From positions 648,424 to 712,423 of the forward strand of contig CBDFNK010000023.1 in the NCBI GenBank assembly GCA_965250205.1: a DNA stretch of 64,000 nucleotides, in the 5' to 3' direction. Position numbers and translations under genes: made by a program. The notes below the pieces were generated by a model. It was given only the letters and a program-made list of their open reading frames with translations, was not told where the DNA came from and did not search any database. This document shows positions 62,288-64,000 of this stretch, piece by piece (within the stretch, counting starts at the first letter, position 1; every line of letters begins with the position of its first letter). The stretch is from JAHZKN01 sp965250205. Its GTDB lineage: Bacteria > Pseudomonadota > Alphaproteobacteria > Rhizobiales > Hyphomicrobiaceae.

Positions 62288-62609
62288 GTCCTCGGTGATG
62301 TCAGCGGCGTGAGGATGGCCTGCTGATCGACTGATCTTGAGGTCAACGTGGTGAATAAAGCGTTATAATGGACCAATCGGTTCCCGTTTGAGTGGGCATA
62401 CCGGTTTTTGCGGCCCTACCCAGTCGGCGATTTTTTGGGGCCATCAGGGTGAGCCCTCCCTCCACCAGACCCGCTATGACAGGGATCACCTCAATTTGCG
62501 AAAAGAGGCCAGAAGCAAAGCCTGCTTGAAGGGTTGTCAGGGCCCAGCCAATCGGGCATGGATCGCGGCTTCATAAGACAAAAGTCGAAGACAGGGGAAG
62601 GATAACGCC
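62288..62609. other. Intergenic stretch upstream of the dehydrogenase gene
   Basis: No gene supported. Several GC-rich short inverted repeats are visible (for example GGGC...GCCC near 62395-62417 and GGGCC...GGGTGAGCCC near 62440-62461), but I cannot match them to a known RNA. The dehydrogenase ribosome site GGGAAGGA is at its right end. Confidence 0.4.
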
Positions 62610-63569
62610 ATGAAGAAGCGCATTTTGATCACCCGCCGCCTGCCAGAGGCGGTCGAGGCGCGTGCGCGCCGCGACTATGAGGTGGTCCAGAACGCTGACG
62701 ATCATCAAATGACGACAGACGAGATCCTTGCTGAGGCGCCGAATGTCGATGCCGTTTTGGTGACCATCACAGACAAGATGCGCAAAGATGTCATCGATAA
62801 GCTGCCCGATAATATCAAGGCTATCTCAACGTTCTCGGTTGGATTTGACCACGTTGATCTTGAAGCCGCCAAAGAGCGCGGCATCGGTGTCGGCTACGCG
62901 CCGCACGGCGTCACCATCGCTACGGCTGAGATTGCCATGCTGCTGATCCTGGGGTCAGCGCGTCGGGCAGGCGAAGCCGAAGCCATGATCCGCAATCGCC
63001 AATGGCCAGGTTGGGCGCCGCTGCAACTTGTTGGACAGCGCTTGGACGGTAAGAAGCTAGGCATCTATGGATTTGGCAAAATTGCGCAAGCCTTGGCACA
63101 ACGTGCCCGTGGCTTCGATATGGAAATCCATTATTTCGATATTGTCCGACAGCCCCCGGAAAAAGAACAGGGTGCTGTTTTCCACGAAAGTCTCGATAGC
63201 TTGCTGTCGGTGTCACAGTTTTTTTCGATCAACGCGCCGTCGACACCTGAGACGCGTGGTTTCTTCAACAAAGATGTGATTGAAAAACTGCCGCAAGGTG
63301 CCGTTGTTGTGAATAGCGCCCGCGGTGACCTGATCAATGATGAAGATACTATCGCCGCGCTGAAGTCGGGTCGGTTGTCCTATGCGGGCCTTGATGTGTT
63401 CTTAGGTGAACCAAAGATCAACGAAGGCTACTACGATTTACCAAACACCTTCCTGCTGCCGCACCTTGGCTCTGCTGCCATTGAAGCGCGCAACCAGATG
63501 GGTTTTGAAGCGCTCGATAATCTTGATGCCACTTTTGCAGGCAACGAGATGCCATTCAAGCTGGCGTAA
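62610..63569 (+). CDS. D-2-hydroxyacid dehydrogenase (glyoxylate/hydroxypyruvate reductase type)
   Basis: 319 residues. NAD(P)-binding Rossmann motif GIYGFGKIAQALAQRARGF at about 151-169, catalytic Arg in VVNSARGDLIND, Glu in FLGEPKINEG, and His in LLPHLGSAA, the set shared by formate/glycerate/glyoxylate dehydrogenases. The sequence FSVGFDHVDLEAAKERGIGV is the usual substrate-binding loop. Substrate is most likely glyoxylate or hydroxypyruvate; it cannot be fixed from sequence. A terminator lies 35 nt after the stop. Confidence 0.9.
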   Translation: MKKRILITRRLPEAVEARARRDYEVVQNADDHQMTTDEILAEAPNVDAVLVTITDKMRKDVIDKLPDNIKAISTFSVGFDHVDLEAAKERGIGVGYAPHGVTIATAEIAMLLILGSARRAGEAEAMIRNRQWPGWAPLQLVGQRLDGKKLGIYGFGKIAQALAQRARGFDMEIHYFDIVRQPPEKEQGAVFHESLDSLLSVSQFFSINAPSTPETRGFFNKDVIEKLPQGAVVVNSARGDLINDEDTIAALKSGRLSYAGLDVFLGEPKINEGYYDLPNTFLLPHLGSAAIEARNQMGFEALDNLDATFAGNEMPFKLA

Positions 63570-63603
63570 CGAAGTGCGCCTCGGCGCGGGATCGTTTGAA
63601 ATT

Positions 63604-63641
63604 AAAAAAAAGGATTGGACGTAAATCCGATCCCTTTTTTT
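63604..63641 (+). terminator. Rho-independent terminator
   Basis: GGATTGGA (63612-63619) pairs with ATCCGATCC (63626-63633) over 8 bp with one T-G pair, followed by seven T (63635-63641) and preceded by an A run that extends the stem. It terminates the dehydrogenase gene. Confidence 0.9.
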
Positions 63642-63671
63642 GTGGCCGATTGAATTTGTGCTGTCAGTGCT

Positions 63672-63802
63672 CTAGAGCGTCGCGCCTTTTCTCGTGCCAG
63701 CGGAGCTCTTTGCTCGACGCTCTATCTCAGCGCTCTATCGCATGATTGGCGATCAACTTATCTGCTCAAAGTCGCGTTCCAACTTTTCGCAAGTTGCTCT
63801 AG
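63672..63802 (+). repeat. Interspersed three-hairpin repeat, copy 4
   Basis: It begins CTAGAGCGTCGCGCC with closing arm CGACGCTCT, followed by CGCTCTATCGCATGATTGGC and the long hairpin GATCAACTTATCTGC...GCAAGTTGCTCTAG. It lies between the dehydrogenase terminator and the patatin gene, in the same orientation as the other three copies. Confidence 0.85.
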
Positions 63803-63851
63803 ATTGAGGGGAACACGTCAATCCATTTGTACGCGAGCGGTACCTCTCATC

Positions 63852-64000
63852 ATGACGAAGTCACAATCCACTAAAAACGGGCCAACACAGCCTAAGGGCC
63901 GGCAACCGAGTGTGGCGCTGGTTCTCGGCGGTGGAGGCGCGCGCGGCCTTGCCCATATTGGCATTTTGGAGGCGCTTGATGAGTTCGGCGTAACACCTAA
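63852..64000 (+). CDS. Patatin-like phospholipase, N-terminal part (cut by window edge)
   Basis: From the ATG at 63852, the first 49 residues are visible: a polar start, then VALVLGGGGARGLAHIGILEAL. GGGGARG is the oxyanion hole of patatin-like phospholipases, and the following RGLAHIGIL is typical of the RssA/YchK-like bacterial branch. The nucleophile Ser (GxSxG) is expected beyond the window edge. Confidence 0.85.
   Translation, partial: MTKSQSTKNGPTQPKGRQPSVALVLGGGGARGLAHIGILEALDEFGVTP

Noticed and set aside
62371..62600. GC-rich structured stretch that could be a small RNA such as 6S RNA
   Set aside because: Short inverted repeats are visible, but I could not draw the long closing stem and central bubble of 6S RNA, and the neighbouring gene is not the usual one.
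14990..63802. Possible CRISPR array
   Set aside because: The repeats are about 130 bp, kilobases apart and palindromic, with genes between; there are no regular spacers.

Overview
The window is a contiguous chromosomal segment of an alphaproteobacterium, most likely of the order Hyphomicrobiales (Rhizobiales). Three things point there: the gene order (end of the dcw cell-division cluster running into lpxC, bamD and ligA; thyA-folA-hflK-hflC-DUF2065-degP-psd-pssA; fumC and an alpha-type sspB), a circularly permuted two-piece tmRNA gene, and dispersed intergenic palindromic repeats of the kind common in that order. I cannot name a genus. There is no phage, insertion sequence or CRISPR array; this is mostly core genome with a surface-polysaccharide locus and a small toxin-antitoxin insertion.

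Layout. 0-10 kb: ddlB, ftsQ, ftsA, ftsZ, lpxC, bamD, ligA and a tautomerase, all on + (wall precursor, divisome, lipid A, outer-membrane assembly, DNA ligation); recN, often found between bamD and ligA, is absent. 10.4-14.7 kb (-): aminopeptidase P, prmA and a DUF3754/TMEM143-like gene, the last two broken by single-base insertions. 15-26 kb: a J-domain membrane protein, bactofilin, a UvrD-type helicase, a CLC transporter and a giant AsmA protein. 26-29.8 kb (-): a YheT-type hydrolase and a three-gene operon with a seven-repeat FG-GAP/UnbV protein between two membrane proteins. 30-35 kb: RHH protein, fumC, an excisionase-like/PIN toxin-antitoxin pair, sspB, the tmRNA gene ssrA and a voltage-gated-type K+ channel. 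35.5-44.4 kb (+): CPBP protease, thyA, a lipoprotein (-), folA, hflK, hflC, DUF2065, degP, psd, pssA. 44.4-48 kb (-): HerA-like ATPase, histidine kinase and a small protein. 48-61.5 kb: an exopolysaccharide locus (four glycosyltransferases, acyltransferase, Wzy-like polymerase, initiating phosphoglycosyltransferase, Wzc-like co-polymerase, outer-membrane barrel, Wza-like export lipoprotein). 61.9-64 kb: a small exported protein, a D-2-hydroxyacid dehydrogenase and the start of a patatin gene cut by the window edge.

The most informative observations are: (1) an interspersed element of about 130 bp (four full-length copies, same orientation, three hairpins, CTAG ends), with related shorter repeats, whose terminal TAG supplies stop codons of neighbouring genes; (2) a complete permuted ssrA with tag ANDNYAEAQLAA directly upstream of the gene for its own proteolysis adaptor SspB; (3) five single-base insertions that split ftsZ, prmA and the DUF3754 gene, all of the same sign; (4) a Wzc-like protein whose Walker A lysine is missing and that has no C-terminal tyrosine tail; (5) a perfect 20-bp palindrome upstream of the polysaccharide operon; (6) the FG-GAP/UnbV plus membrane-protein operon, whose function I cannot assign.
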